In this document: positions 48,335-57,387 of the stretch, one piece after another
Layout of the letters: every line of letters begins with the position of its first letter
How positions within the stretch are numbered: the stretch's first letter is position 1
NCBI RefSeq assembly: GCF_024213555.1
Contig: NZ_JANAVO010000002.1
Coordinates: 698,499 to 762,498 of the forward strand
Length of the DNA stretch: 64,000 bases
From: Allokutzneria sp. A3M-2-11 16
Lineage (GTDB): Bacteria; Actinomycetota; Actinomycetes; Mycobacteriales; Pseudonocardiaceae
Direction of reading: 5' to 3'
Program-made: the position numbers and the translations under genes
The notes under the pieces: generated by a model
The model's database searches: none
Told to the model about the DNA's origin: nothing
The model's input: the letters and a program-made list of their open reading frames with translations, nothing else

Positions 48335-50641
48335 TCAGCGTTGGCGCACCTCGACAACGCGCAGGTTCGGCGAAGCCATGATGTCCTTCTCACAGAACCG
48401 TTCGGTCACCCACTGCTTGCGCGAGTACAGCTTCGTCTGGTCGCTGTAGTGCGGCGAGGCGGGGTTGGAAGACTGCGAATAAGCCATCAGTGTCGCGCTG
48501 TCCGGGCACGAGCTGTTGTTGAACGACAGCGCGTGCAAGTACGTCGCGCCGTGCACCATCTCGGTGTAACCCTTGGCAGGGTCCCAGGTACCGGAGATCG
48601 AGTTGAAGACGCCCCACCGGTTTTGCCCGCCACCAATGGGAATGCGCTCACCGTTGCGCACAACGTAGTGGTTGTCGCCCCAAGGAGCATTGACGGGAAT
48701 GTTCGCCGCGCGAAGCTCGGCAACCGCGTGAGCCAATGCCTTCGCGACGTCGGGGTGGTCGGTGTTCAGGGTGTTCGGGGTCGTAATGGGCTTGGCCAGG
48801 TCAAACGGCACCTTCCACTGAGCCGGACCTGACAGCGACGTGCGGAGCTTCGTCCAGAAGCGGTCGAAGAGCAGCGCTCCCCGGCTCTCCACATCGTGCT
48901 TCCTGTCCCAAGTGGACAGTGTGTCGCATGCATCCTTCAGGTCCGCAGACATCGTGCGGCACAAGCGGACGAGGTCGTCGACGGCAAGCTCAGCCAACTG
49001 GTTGCGGTTGGAGAACATCAGCTCCTGCAACGATTCCTTGCTGAACTTGCCCTTTGCCAACTGCTCCTCGATGGCGGTCAGCCCCATTCGAGTGCGATGG
49101 GACCGTGACGTCTCGGCGGTGCCGAGAATGCGGGAGAAGCCGGTGATCGGTTGCCGCGCATTGGTCAGCCAGTAGCTGTCGTTGGAGTTTTCCAGGTAGT
49201 CGGCCCGGCTCAACGACGGCAGGCTGCCCGGGCCAAAAGTGCCGGGCTGCACGGCATCGCGATCCTGCCCCCAGCCGCAGTTCGAGCGCGAGCCGTCCAA
49301 CACGGCGATCCCGCGTTCGGGATAGGTGCGCTTGCCGAGTTCGGTGTTGCACTCAGCCGCTCGCGCATCGGTCACGTTCGGTACCACGTGCAGTTGGTGA
49401 TACGACGCCTTGCCTCGGGAGTCGGTCACGAAGATGTTCATCCACGGCAGGCCCTGTGTCTCCTTGAGACCTTGCATCGCCTCGTCGGTCGAGCGGGCCT
49501 GCATGAGCTTCAGGGTCGAATTCCCCATTCGCATGTTCTGCGCGTTCGCATCAGCCATAGCGAAAGCAGTCTCCGCGGTCCACGGCAGCTTCTGCTCGCC
49601 GAGCTGCTGCACGATCGGGCCGTAGCGAGTCGACCACTGCGTCCGGGTCACGTTTTCCGTGCCGCCACCGGGCTTCGCGACGGCGACCGTGACATCCCGC
49701 CGCGTCATGGGTTCCGGCCGACCGTCCACCAAGTACTTCGTCGGTGAGCCGGGAACGAGCTTCAGCTCGAAGAGCGTGAAAGTTCTGGTCGTGTCCGCCG
49801 CGGTTCCCGCCCACGCCATGGTTTCGGTGTGACCGAGCCACAGCAGCGGCAGCCCGACCACTCCCGCACCGCTCGCGTTCAGCCTGCCGGGAATGGTGAG
49901 ATGCGACTGCCACAACCGGATGTCCGGCGCGTTCCACGGCAGGTGCGGGTTCGCGAGCGAGATGCCCTTGCCATTCGCGGTCGCCTGACTGCCGAGAGAA
50001 ATGGCGTTGCTGCCGAGGTCGCCGTCATTGTCCACAGTGGACCCCGGTGCCGCGGCCGACACAATGCCTCCGGCGGCTGAGCCCTGTCCGAAAGCCATGC
50101 CGGACGCGTACATGTGCCGATAGATGTCGATCTCGGTCATGGGCCGTAACCACGCGGCGCCCTTGCAGCCCGGGTCGGTGTTCCGGTTCTCGCGCAGGAA
50201 CTGGTTCACTCCTGCCGCGTAGCCGGAAACGGCGTCACGCACCTCTTGCGCGGGACCGAGCTTTCCTCGGTGCGCCACAAGGCGTTCGACGATGCCCGAG
50301 TCGTTGATCCCCTGGAAGTACACGTCGCTGACGAGGTTTTTCTGCCCCGCGGCGAGGATGCCCTGAAGCGGGGCGTCGCCACCGAGGTACTTCGAGCGCG
50401 TGGCCGAGGTCGTGAGCATTGTCTGGGCCAGCGAACACATGTTATCGGTGGCGGCCGCGTATCCCTGGCCGAACCCGAGGTCGCGGTAGGAGTTCGCGAC
50501 GATGTGCGGAACGCCGAACTCGGTGTAGCGGACGGTGGCCGAGAGACCGCGGCCCTGCTGATCGGCGGTGGCGGCCGCTCCTCCCGCGGCGACAAGGCCG
50601 AGCGCGACCGAGACTGCCGCGAGTTTGCTTCTGGCTAACAC
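48335..50641 (-). CDS. Penicillin acylase/acyl-homoserine-lactone acylase-type amidase, secreted
   Basis: The 768-aa precursor has a signal peptide (VLARSKLAAVSVALGLVAAG), an alpha subunit region with VRYTEFGVPHIVANSYRDLG, a spacer, and the Ntn-hydrolase nucleophile Ser in DGDLGSNAISLG, where autocleavage would release the beta chain. ISLANPHLPWNAPDIRLWQS and AAWAGTAADTT-like segments continue the family pattern. Such enzymes cleave amide bonds of beta-lactams, quorum signals or lipopeptides. GTG at 50641 has GAAGGAGA upstream. The ArsR gene precedes it on the same strand, with a terminator between. Confidence 0.9.
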   Translation of the reverse strand: MLARSKLAAVSVALGLVAAGGAAATADQQGRGLSATVRYTEFGVPHIVANSYRDLGFGQGYAAATDNMCSLAQTMLTTSATRSKYLGGDAPLQGILAAGQKNLVSDVYFQGINDSGIVERLVAHRGKLGPAQEVRDAVSGYAAGVNQFLRENRNTDPGCKGAAWLRPMTEIDIYRHMYASGMAFGQGSAAGGIVSAAAPGSTVDNDGDLGSNAISLGSQATANGKGISLANPHLPWNAPDIRLWQSHLTIPGRLNASGAGVVGLPLLWLGHTETMAWAGTAADTTRTFTLFELKLVPGSPTKYLVDGRPEPMTRRDVTVAVAKPGGGTENVTRTQWSTRYGPIVQQLGEQKLPWTAETAFAMADANAQNMRMGNSTLKLMQARSTDEAMQGLKETQGLPWMNIFVTDSRGKASYHQLHVVPNVTDARAAECNTELGKRTYPERGIAVLDGSRSNCGWGQDRDAVQPGTFGPGSLPSLSRADYLENSNDSYWLTNARQPITGFSRILGTAETSRSHRTRMGLTAIEEQLAKGKFSKESLQELMFSNRNQLAELAVDDLVRLCRTMSADLKDACDTLSTWDRKHDVESRGALLFDRFWTKLRTSLSGPAQWKVPFDLAKPITTPNTLNTDHPDVAKALAHAVAELRAANIPVNAPWGDNHYVVRNGERIPIGGGQNRWGVFNSISGTWDPAKGYTEMVHGATYLHALSFNNSSCPDSATLMAYSQSSNPASPHYSDQTKLYSRKQWVTERFCEKDIMASPNLRVVEVRQR

Positions 50642-50715
50642 GGATGTTCTCCTTCTCGGGGAGTTGCGTACTCGGTAAGGCACGCCCCTCGGGCGTGTGG
50701 TGCGTTTCTTCCGTC

Positions 50716-50745
50716 CGTGCCGCCGAGTGGCCGCTCGGCGGCACG
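50716..50745. terminator. Terminator after the ArsR gene
   Basis: CGTGCCGCCGAG (50716-50727) pairs perfectly with CTCGGCGGCACG (50734-50745) around six bases, seven bases beyond the ArsR stop. A second, smaller hairpin, CACGCCC-CTC-GGGCGTG, stands near 50682-50698. Confidence 0.78.
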
Positions 50746-50751
50746 GGTCCT

Positions 50752-51321
50752 TCAGTTCCCGTCAGGATCGGGAAACGCGATGAAGCGCACGAGGATTCGC
50801 CGCGCGTCCGGCGGCAAGTCCTCCTGCGCGCGCCAGTAGCGCTTCAGCAGCGCCCGGTACTCGTCGAAGAACTGCGTGAACTCGGTTCGCGTCAGCCCCA
50901 ACGAGCCTCGTGTGAACGCCACGGTGTCCGCCCACTCCGACTCCCCGAAGCGCTCTTCCTGATAGCGGCCCCACGCTTCGAGGTCCTCCGTGATCTGGAC
51001 GCTCCGAAGCTCGGTCAGCTGCTTCACCGCTTCGGGGCTCAGCTCTTTCAGCGGCGGCGTGCGCAGGTCCCGCGGTCGTACGCGCCACCACCGCTCCTTC
51101 CCCCTGCCCAGCGTCGGGTCCTCTTCGACGAACCCGTGCCGCGCCAGCTCGCGCAGGTGGTAGCTGGTCACGCCGGTGTTCTTCCCCAGCGCCGCCGCGA
51201 CCGTCGTCGCCGAGGCCGGACCGCGCCGGAGCTCGGCCAGGATGCGCCGCCGAAGCGGGTGTGCGAGCGCCTTGAACATGGCCGGATCGGCCATCTCCTC
51301 GGGCTGCGGTGGTGACGTCAC
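50752..51321 (-). CDS. ArsR-family winged-helix regulator with extended C-terminus
   Basis: The 189-aa product starts with a winged helix: MFKALAHPLRRRILAELRRG, VAAALGKNTGVTSYHLRELA, then the wing with GRGKERWWRVR. No ArsR metal Cys box is visible. The C-terminal helical part (about residues 90-189) is longer than in metal sensors and may bind a small molecule or form the dimer. Two overlapping palindromes upstream (51336-51369) are the expected autoregulatory sites. ATG at 51321. Confidence 0.88.
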   Translation of the reverse strand: MTSPPQPEEMADPAMFKALAHPLRRRILAELRRGPASATTVAAALGKNTGVTSYHLRELARHGFVEEDPTLGRGKERWWRVRPRDLRTPPLKELSPEAVKQLTELRSVQITEDLEAWGRYQEERFGESEWADTVAFTRGSLGLTRTEFTQFFDEYRALLKRYWRAQEDLPPDARRILVRFIAFPDPDGN

Positions 51322-51335
51322 GAGGCGAGGCTAGC

Positions 51336-51369
51336 GTGCACAAGAACTTGTGCACAGGTTCCTGTGCAC
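51336..51369. promoter_or_regulatory. Overlapping palindromic operators of the ArsR gene
   Basis: GTGCACAAG-AA-CTTGTGCAC (51336-51355) and GTGCACAGG-TT-CCTGTGCAC (51350-51369) are perfect 20-bp palindromes sharing six bases. They give three GTGCAC half-sites at 14-bp steps, 15 bases before the ArsR start, and also upstream of the rightward gene at 51434. Confidence 0.8.
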
Positions 51370-51433
51370 ACTTCCGGGTTTCCCCTGAGGCCGGTCAGCC
51401 CAGCTATGAACCAGAAACGCTATCGTTCACACG

Positions 51434-51880
51434 GTGCACAAGCTGCCCAGCGGGCTCACCGGCTTCGAACCGGCGCCACGCACGGACCTCAAGGCGCTGC
51501 GGGCCGCCTGCCACGACGCGGCCCGGCGCACACGCGGCCGCGTGATCGACATCGTTGAGGCTCAGATGGCGATGAGCTACCACGCCTTCGTCATCGGCTA
51601 CCGCGACAGAACGCTGGCCGTTCTCGCGAACGCGTTCCACCCTCTCCTCGCCATCGCCGAGCCGCCGCACCCACGACAGTTCTGCCCACCGTTCCGCGAA
51701 GATCCCGACCTCGCCGCCGCTCTCGACGCCCACGAGCCGTTCCGCGTCCTGTCCACCGAGGAACTCGGCCGCCCTCTGTCCACTGTGGACCTGAGCGGTC
51801 TCACGGAGGCCGAGCACCGCGAACTCCGCACCTGGAAAGCGGCCACCGTCGGCGACGTCGTCTTCAACCACTGGGACTAG
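51434..51880 (+). CDS. Hypothetical protein, 148 aa
   Basis: I do not recognise the family. GTG at 51434 begins HKLPSGLTGFEPAPRTDLKA. IDIVEAQMAMSYHAFVIGYR and LAVLANAFHPLLAIAEPPHP suggest a small alpha-beta protein. The C-terminal half includes LSTVDLSGLTEAEHRELRTW and contains a perfect GTCCACTGTGGAC (51778-51790). It is divergent from the ArsR gene and shares the palindromic operator region, so it could be a target. It meets the next gene tail to tail with four bases of overlap. Confidence 0.6.
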   Translation: MHKLPSGLTGFEPAPRTDLKALRAACHDAARRTRGRVIDIVEAQMAMSYHAFVIGYRDRTLAVLANAFHPLLAIAEPPHPRQFCPPFREDPDLAAALDAHEPFRVLSTEELGRPLSTVDLSGLTEAEHRELRTWKAATVGDVVFNHWD

Positions 51881-52125
51881 CGGGGAACAATCAGCGAATG
51901 CCTGCCCTCGGGCGGGTCGACAAGGTCCGCCAGCTTGGCGGCTTCGCGCGCCAGATCCCTGCAGAACCGGGCGAACGCCGCTCCCTCGCCGGGAAATGGT
52001 GGCGAGGACAGGGAGATGTTCCCGGGGTCCAGGTAGAGGAACAGCGCGTACTGCTCTGTGCCCGGCTTCTGTTTCACCACCGGACCCGAGTCCGGACCCG
52101 GCGCGCACCACAGGTTGAAGCTCAT
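51877..52125 (-). CDS. Small hypothetical protein, 82 aa
   Basis: The product starts MSFNLWCAPGPDSGPVVKQK and contains YALFLYLDPGNISLSSPPFP and GAAFARFCRDLAREAAKLAD, a small alpha-beta protein. GAGAGGGGA lies upstream of the ATG. It overlaps the stop of the rightward gene at 51434. I cannot name a family; similar small proteins often pair with DUF-type partners in actinomycetes. It follows the GntR gene at 52205 in the same direction with about 80 bases between. Confidence 0.6.
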   Translation of the reverse strand: MSFNLWCAPGPDSGPVVKQKPGTEQYALFLYLDPGNISLSSPPFPGEGAAFARFCRDLAREAAKLADLVDPPEGRHSLIVPR

Positions 52126-52204
52126 CGCACGTCCCCTCTCGTCCAGGGCGAGCTTACCTGTTTAAGGCGAAATCACTTAAACTTGCACCCGGACGGCGGA
52201 CAGG

Positions 52205-52921
52205 TCAGGGAATCTGCTGGTGGTACCGCAGCAGGCAGAGGTGACTACCCTTCACCAGGACGGACACCTCGACCGGACGCTGGTTCTCGGCGTGGACGAC
52301 ACGGAACTGGCAGACCACCGGCACGCCCCTCGGAAGGTCGAGCTCGATCACTTCCTCGGTGGTCGGCATGCGCACTGACACCTCATCGACGAACTCGCGC
52401 TGCGGAACACCCAGTTCCTCCAGCACTCGCGGCGCCCCGCCCTTGATCTTCCGGGCACTCGCCAGAGCGGTTCCACGAGCAAGATCAGCCGGGTAGTACG
52501 ACCACGACAGCTCGACCGGTTCGCCGTCGTGGAACAACACCCGACGACGCACGAACGCGGTCCCCGACGAGCCCAGGTCGAGCGCCTCGACGACGTTCGC
52601 GGGAGGGCGGAGTTCCGCCACTTCGGGCGCGCCGTACGAATATCCGTGCAGCGACGGGGAGAAGTACGCGCCGACGTCCACGACCAGCGGCTCGCGTTCG
52701 CGCACGAAGACGCCTTTGCCCCGGTGGCCGACGAGAAAGCCCTCGTCCTTCAAAGCCGTCAGCGCCTGCTGGATCGTCGTCCCGGCGACGTCGAACCGTG
52801 AAGCCAGGTCCTGCGTGATCGGAAGCTGTTGTCCGGGCGCGAGATCACCCGACATGATCTGGGCTCGCAGCTCAGCCGCGATCTGGTGGTGCCGAGGCCG
52901 GCCATCTCCTCGCTTGACCAC
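52205..52921 (-). CDS. GntR-family regulator with UTRA domain
   Basis: The 238-aa product has an N-terminal GntR winged helix (HHQIAAELRAQIMSGDLAPG, QLPITQDLASRFDVAGTTIQ, ALTALKDEGFLVGHRGKGVF) and a UTRA effector domain (AFVRRRVLFHDGEPVELSWS, RMPTTEEVIELDLPRGVPVV). UTRA domains bind small molecules. ATG at 52921. The HTH-less UTRA protein at 52934 lies directly upstream on the same strand, only 12 bases away, so they are co-transcribed. Confidence 0.92.
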   Translation of the reverse strand: MVKRGDGRPRHHQIAAELRAQIMSGDLAPGQQLPITQDLASRFDVAGTTIQQALTALKDEGFLVGHRGKGVFVREREPLVVDVGAYFSPSLHGYSYGAPEVAELRPPANVVEALDLGSSGTAFVRRRVLFHDGEPVELSWSYYPADLARGTALASARKIKGGAPRVLEELGVPQREFVDEVSVRMPTTEEVIELDLPRGVPVVCQFRVVHAENQRPVEVSVLVKGSHLCLLRYHQQIP

Positions 52922-52933
52922 GAAGCGTCCTCC

Positions 52934-53452
52934 TCAGACGGACAGCTGATAGCGAAGACGACGACCCACCGCGGTCATTCGCATGACACTCACCTCGAAG
53001 ACCTTCCCCGCGCACAGTGAACGACGGACCAACTGGAGTACTGGCCCTCCACGCAGATCGAGCCGCTCGCGTTCCTCATCGGTCGGATTGTGCGCGGAGA
53101 CGTCCTCGACCACCTGCTCGACGCGGTATCCCAGCTCGGCGAGCAGCGTTACCGCGCCACCGCGAATCCTGCGAGGCTCGGCAAGACCCGTGCCACGAGC
53201 CAGAGAGGCCGGGTAGTGGGAGTCCGTCAATTCCACGGGGCGCTCGCCCAAGAGCATCACGCGGCGTCGGACAACCACTGGCGCACCACACGGAATCTCA
53301 AGCGCCGCAGCGATATCCGATTCGGCAGGCAACTCCGCGACCTCGACGAGCCGTTGCTTCCCCACAGCACCGTGCCGAGCGGCCTCAGCCGCCCACGGAT
53401 CACCACGCGGGGTCAGGTACGGGGTCGAGACGCTGAGCCACTCATCGGTCAT
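52934..53452 (-). CDS. UTRA-domain protein without DNA-binding domain
   Basis: The 172-aa product matches the UTRA part of the adjacent regulator: PVVVRRRVMLLGERPVELTD, SHYPASLARGTGLAEPRRIR and SAHNPTDEERERLDLRGGPV parallel its neighbour almost segment by segment. The first 40 residues (MTDEWLSVSTPYLTPRGDPW) carry no helix-turn-helix. ATG at 53452 has GGTGGAG upstream. It is the first gene of a two-gene operon and could form mixed dimers with the full regulator. Confidence 0.85.
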   Translation of the reverse strand: MTDEWLSVSTPYLTPRGDPWAAEAARHGAVGKQRLVEVAELPAESDIAAALEIPCGAPVVVRRRVMLLGERPVELTDSHYPASLARGTGLAEPRRIRGGAVTLLAELGYRVEQVVEDVSAHNPTDEERERLDLRGGPVLQLVRRSLCAGKVFEVSVMRMTAVGRRLRYQLSV

Positions 53453-53513
53453 GCTCCATCTCCACCTTATGCGGTTGTGCCACAAACCAGCCTACGGCTT
53501 GTAGCCTGCCCCC

Positions 53514-54014
53514 GTGGGCATGGAAGGCAATTACCTCCGGGTCTCCCAGGAGGAGCTGGAGCGGGCGATCGACGACCCGAGCGGGTTCTACGACGACGCC
53601 CAGGACCTCATCGACGAGCAGGAGGAGGCCGACCTCCCGCCGGAGCGGGCGCGCCACCTCAGCACGCACAAGGCCTGGCACGCCATCGCCTTCCTCCTCG
53701 GCCGCGCCGAGTTCCACGTGGACGTCGTGCACGGCGAGGGCGAGATCGCCGAGGACGAGGACTGGGGCTACGGCCCGCCCCGCCACCTCAGCGCCGAGCG
53801 GGTCGAGGCGGCGGCGGAAGCCCTGGCGGGGATCGACTTCGACGACCTGGTCGACGGCGTGGACCCGAGCGAGCTGACCGAGGCCGATGTCTACCCGTTG
53901 CTGTGGGACGACGAAGACGCGTTCGAGTGGGTACGCCATTGGTTTACACCGCTGCCCACGTTCTTTTCGGCGGCGGCCGAAAATGGCGATGCCATCATCG
54001 TCTGGATCGGCTGA
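53514..54014 (+). CDS. DUF1877 (YfbM-like) protein
   Basis: The 166-aa acidic product starts MGMEGNYLRVSQEELERAID and contains LSTHKAWHAIAFLLGRAEFH, YGPPRHLSAERVEAAAEALA, and a FDDLVDGVD segment, the pattern of DUF1877 proteins such as YfbM. The function is not known. GTG at 53514 or ATG at 53520 can start it. It diverges from the UTRA gene with about 60 bases between. Confidence 0.88.
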   Translation: MGMEGNYLRVSQEELERAIDDPSGFYDDAQDLIDEQEEADLPPERARHLSTHKAWHAIAFLLGRAEFHVDVVHGEGEIAEDEDWGYGPPRHLSAERVEAAAEALAGIDFDDLVDGVDPSELTEADVYPLLWDDEDAFEWVRHWFTPLPTFFSAAAENGDAIIVWIG

Positions 54015-54136
54015 GCAGCGGTTATAGCGCCGTGATCGAACCGGTCACGTTCCCGTGCTACGCATCGCACGGCTCAATGTAACGAGGCTCTCCATCCGCG
54101 CGTCTTGTCTGGGTTCTACTTGCTAGTACCTTTTGC

Positions 54137-56155
54137 GTGTCGCCCAGGAAAACATTGCGGAAAGAGGACGAGTTGTACACCGGTGCCGTTGAGACGGACG
54201 TCACGAAACATTCGATGGTCGGCGAACGATTGACGTTGGCGGCCTTCGACCAGCTTTCCGGGACACTCTCCGGTTACCGCTTCGTCAAGCTCGTCGTGGA
54301 CCGCGAGCGGGGCACGATCCACTTCATCAACCACGCTGAGCAGCGCTTTCACGCCGAGTACATCGCGACTCACATTCTCGACATCTCCACCGAGGAGATG
54401 TACGCGAAGATCGACTCCTTTAATCAAATTTTTTATCACGAGCCGGATCGGCGCTTCTGCCTCGGCCTGCTGTCGCTGCACGATCGGGACGGCGACCGGT
54501 TCCTGGCGCTGGAGACGGTCGAGGTCGACACGATGCCGGCCGAAATGATCAAGTACTTCTACGGGTTCGTCCGGGACAACGTCGACGCCGCGCTTCCGCT
54601 GGTGTTCAAACCCGCGTCGCACCTCCAGGAACGCCACCTGCTCGACATTCCCGCCGTCGAGGTCCCCCGCATCCAGGCGCACGAGCTTTTCGCGAGCACC
54701 CGCTTCGTGCCGCTGAACGCGGGCACCACCAAGGGACGGCTCCGCGCCTTCCGCACCCAGGCCGAGTACCGCGCCGCCGCGGAGTCGCTGGAGTGGTTCG
54801 ACATCATCGCGATGGACCGGGTGCCCGACGACATCCCCCGGCTGGCCGGAGTGATCAACAGTGAGCCGACGACGCCGCTGTCGCACACGAACGTGCTGGC
54901 CTCCGGCTGGGGCATCCCCAACGCCGTGCAGCTCGGCGCGATCGAGCTGATCGACGAGCGCGGCCTGGACGGCGAGTGGGTGGAGTACGGCGTCGACGCG
55001 GGCTCCACCGAGATCGCGCTCAAGCGCGCCGAGAAGCCGGCCGACCTGCCCGAGCCCGCGTGGCGCAGCGCCCAGATCACCTTGGAGGAGCCGGAAACCG
55101 ACGCGACCCCGATCGTCGCGCTCGACCAGCTCCGGATGCGCGACGCGCACCGCTACGGCACGAAGGCGGCCAACCTCGGCGAGCTGGGCCACGTGCTGGC
55201 CTACGGCTCCGAGCGGCTGCTCGGCTTCCACCGGGTCCCGCGCCCGCCGCGGGCGAACCTGCTGATGTACGCGGCGAAGCAGCTCGGCGTCCCGGAGAGC
55301 GCCGACCTCAACCAGGCGGCATGGCAGCTGCTCACCGACCGCGTGAGCATCCCGCGGGGCATCGCCGTGCCGTTCTCGGTGCAGCGCCGGTTCCTGGAGT
55401 CCTCGCCGCGCGTCCAGCAGGCGATCGGCAAGCTCAAGATGGCCCTCGAACTGGGCGCCCGCGAGATCGACCCGCTGTGCATCGAGCTCCAGCGGCTGGT
55501 CAGGTCGACCAGGATGCCGGAGGACCTGCGGCAGGAGATCGACCGCGCGATCTTCGCCAGCCTCGGTGGTGTGCAGCGCTTCGTCATCCGCAGCTCCTCC
55601 AACGCCGAGGACCTCGCCGGGTTCTCCGCCGCGGGCATCTACGAGTCGGTCAACCAGGTCGCCACCGCCGACGAGGTGTTCACCAGCGTCAAGCGGGTCT
55701 GGGCGTCGCTGTTCTCCTCGCGCAGCGTCCGGCTGCGGCAGCAGGCGGGCATCTCCCAGGACGACTCCTACATGGGCGTGATCGTGCAGGAGGAGGTCCA
55801 GGCGCCGATGGGTGGTGTGCTCGTCACGTGCAACCCGATGAGCCGCGCGGACTTCCGCAACGTCTACCTCAACGTGTCCCGGCAGTCGGTCGCCGAGGTG
55901 GTCTCCGGCGACTCGGCGCCACTGCAGTACCTCTACAACACCGTCGAGGGCGGCGGCCGCACGGTCTCGCTCGGTGACGCGGGCGAGGACCTGGACGAGC
56001 AGAGCCGGAACCTGTTGCAGCACTTGGCTCTCGCGGGCCGGTTCCTGCAGTCGCACTTCTCCCCCGACTACACGTTCGGCACTCCGATGGACATCGAGTG
56101 GGTGGCCGACTCCGAGCGCGTGCACATCGTGCAGCTGCGCCCGTACTCGAACTGA
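54137..56155 (+). CDS. PEP-synthase-like protein: swivel His domain followed by ATP-grasp domain
   Basis: The 672-aa product has an unrecognised N-terminal domain (about 1-190), then a phosphohistidine swivel-type domain with EPTTPLSHTNVLASGWGIPN (His250). The PPDK/PEP-synthase nucleotide-binding domain follows from about 335 (RYGTKAANLGELGHV, FVIRSSSNAEDLAGFSAAGI, VQEEVQAPMGGVLVT). Family enzymes transfer a phosphate from ATP to His and then to a substrate. The order is the reverse of the ATP-grasp-then-swivel order of PEP synthase and rifampicin phosphotransferase, and there is no PEP-binding barrel. An MFS gene follows after eight bases. Confidence 0.88.
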   Translation: MSPRKTLRKEDELYTGAVETDVTKHSMVGERLTLAAFDQLSGTLSGYRFVKLVVDRERGTIHFINHAEQRFHAEYIATHILDISTEEMYAKIDSFNQIFYHEPDRRFCLGLLSLHDRDGDRFLALETVEVDTMPAEMIKYFYGFVRDNVDAALPLVFKPASHLQERHLLDIPAVEVPRIQAHELFASTRFVPLNAGTTKGRLRAFRTQAEYRAAAESLEWFDIIAMDRVPDDIPRLAGVINSEPTTPLSHTNVLASGWGIPNAVQLGAIELIDERGLDGEWVEYGVDAGSTEIALKRAEKPADLPEPAWRSAQITLEEPETDATPIVALDQLRMRDAHRYGTKAANLGELGHVLAYGSERLLGFHRVPRPPRANLLMYAAKQLGVPESADLNQAAWQLLTDRVSIPRGIAVPFSVQRRFLESSPRVQQAIGKLKMALELGAREIDPLCIELQRLVRSTRMPEDLRQEIDRAIFASLGGVQRFVIRSSSNAEDLAGFSAAGIYESVNQVATADEVFTSVKRVWASLFSSRSVRLRQQAGISQDDSYMGVIVQEEVQAPMGGVLVTCNPMSRADFRNVYLNVSRQSVAEVVSGDSAPLQYLYNTVEGGGRTVSLGDAGEDLDEQSRNLLQHLALAGRFLQSHFSPDYTFGTPMDIEWVADSERVHIVQLRPYSN

Positions 56156-56163
56156 GGACGGTC

Positions 56164-57387
56164 ATGCTGAAGTCGAGGCCGGTCATCCGGCTCATGATCG
56201 GGTTCCAGCTGTTCTTCGGGTTGTTGCTGTGGACCCCCATCTTCTTCGAGTACCAGCGGCAGCTGGGCATCTCCGTCGCCGACATCCTGGCCATCCAGAG
56301 CATCTACTACGTGGCGTTCTGCCTGCTGGAGATCCCGACCGGGATGATCGCCGACCGGATCGGCTACCGCCGCTGCATGCTCGCGGGCGGCGTGGTGCTG
56401 GTGGTGTCCAACGTGATGCCGGTGTCGGTGCCCTCGTACTGGGGGTTCCTGGTCCACTTCCTGCTGATCGCGCTCGCCCGCTCGCTGGTCTCCGGCGCCT
56501 CCAGCGCCTACCTGTACGAGTACATGACCGCCAACGGCGAGCGGGAGCAGTACAAGCAGGCCGAGGGCAGCGCCCGCTCCTACAGCCTGGTCGGCAAGGT
56601 CGTCGGCTGGCCGCTGGTCGGCCTGGCCATGCAGCTGGAGATGACGCTGCCGTACTGGCTCACCGCGGTCAGCGCGGTCCTCGCGGTGGTCATGGCGTAC
56701 CGCCTGCCGCCGCTGCCGGACAGCGTCCGCAAGCCGACCGCTCCGGTGATCACCTCGGTGCGCGAGTCGCTGGGCCTGCTGCGCCGCACCCCGATGCTGC
56801 TGCTGTTCATGGCGCAGGGCGTCGCGGTCTTCACGCTCGGCCGGATCTGCCAGGTGAACCTCTTCCAACCGATCCTCACCGCCGACAGCGTCCCGCTGGT
56901 CGCGCACGGCATGGTGATGTCCGCGATGAGCGTGTTCGAGGCGCTGGGGTCGGCGCGGCCGGGGATCATCCGGCGCTACCTGACCGACTCCCGCGCGGTG
57001 TTCGTGCTGACGATCGTCATGGCGGGCACCCTGGCGCTGACCGTGCCGGGGCACTGGGTGGCCACGGTGGCGGCGTTGTGCGTGTTCGCGCTGGCCATGG
57101 GCCTGTCGTTCCCGATCCAGCGCCAGCTGATCAACGACGCCATCCCGCCGACGCCCTACCGCGCCACGCTGCTGTCGATCGAGTCGATCATCGACCGCGG
57201 GGTCTGCGCCCTGGTCGCGCTGGCCCTGGGCAGCTACCTCGCCGAGGGCGAGCTGGCGGAGTTCCTGCTGCTGTCCGCGGGCGCCTCGGTCGTGCTGATG
57301 GCGATCCTGCTCGCGGTGCTGCCCCTGGTCCGGCGGCGGGTCGCGGCCGGTGGAAAGGATGCTGACCAGGTACTGTCCGCCCCGTGA
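56164..57387 (+). CDS. MFS transporter paired with the PEP-synthase-like gene
   Basis: The 407-aa protein has about 12 membrane segments, starting MLKSRPVIRLMIGFQLFFGL, and the loop motif GMIADRIGYRRCMLAGGVVL. It has an SGASSAYLYEYM segment typical of the drug-export type. ATG at 56164 lies eight bases after the preceding stop. It overlaps the next small gene by four bases. It is probably the exporter or importer of the compound handled by its partner. The direction and substrate are unknown. Confidence 0.9.
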   Translation: MLKSRPVIRLMIGFQLFFGLLLWTPIFFEYQRQLGISVADILAIQSIYYVAFCLLEIPTGMIADRIGYRRCMLAGGVVLVVSNVMPVSVPSYWGFLVHFLLIALARSLVSGASSAYLYEYMTANGEREQYKQAEGSARSYSLVGKVVGWPLVGLAMQLEMTLPYWLTAVSAVLAVVMAYRLPPLPDSVRKPTAPVITSVRESLGLLRRTPMLLLFMAQGVAVFTLGRICQVNLFQPILTADSVPLVAHGMVMSAMSVFEALGSARPGIIRRYLTDSRAVFVLTIVMAGTLALTVPGHWVATVAALCVFALAMGLSFPIQRQLINDAIPPTPYRATLLSIESIIDRGVCALVALALGSYLAEGELAEFLLLSAGASVVLMAILLAVLPLVRRRVAAGGKDADQVLSAP

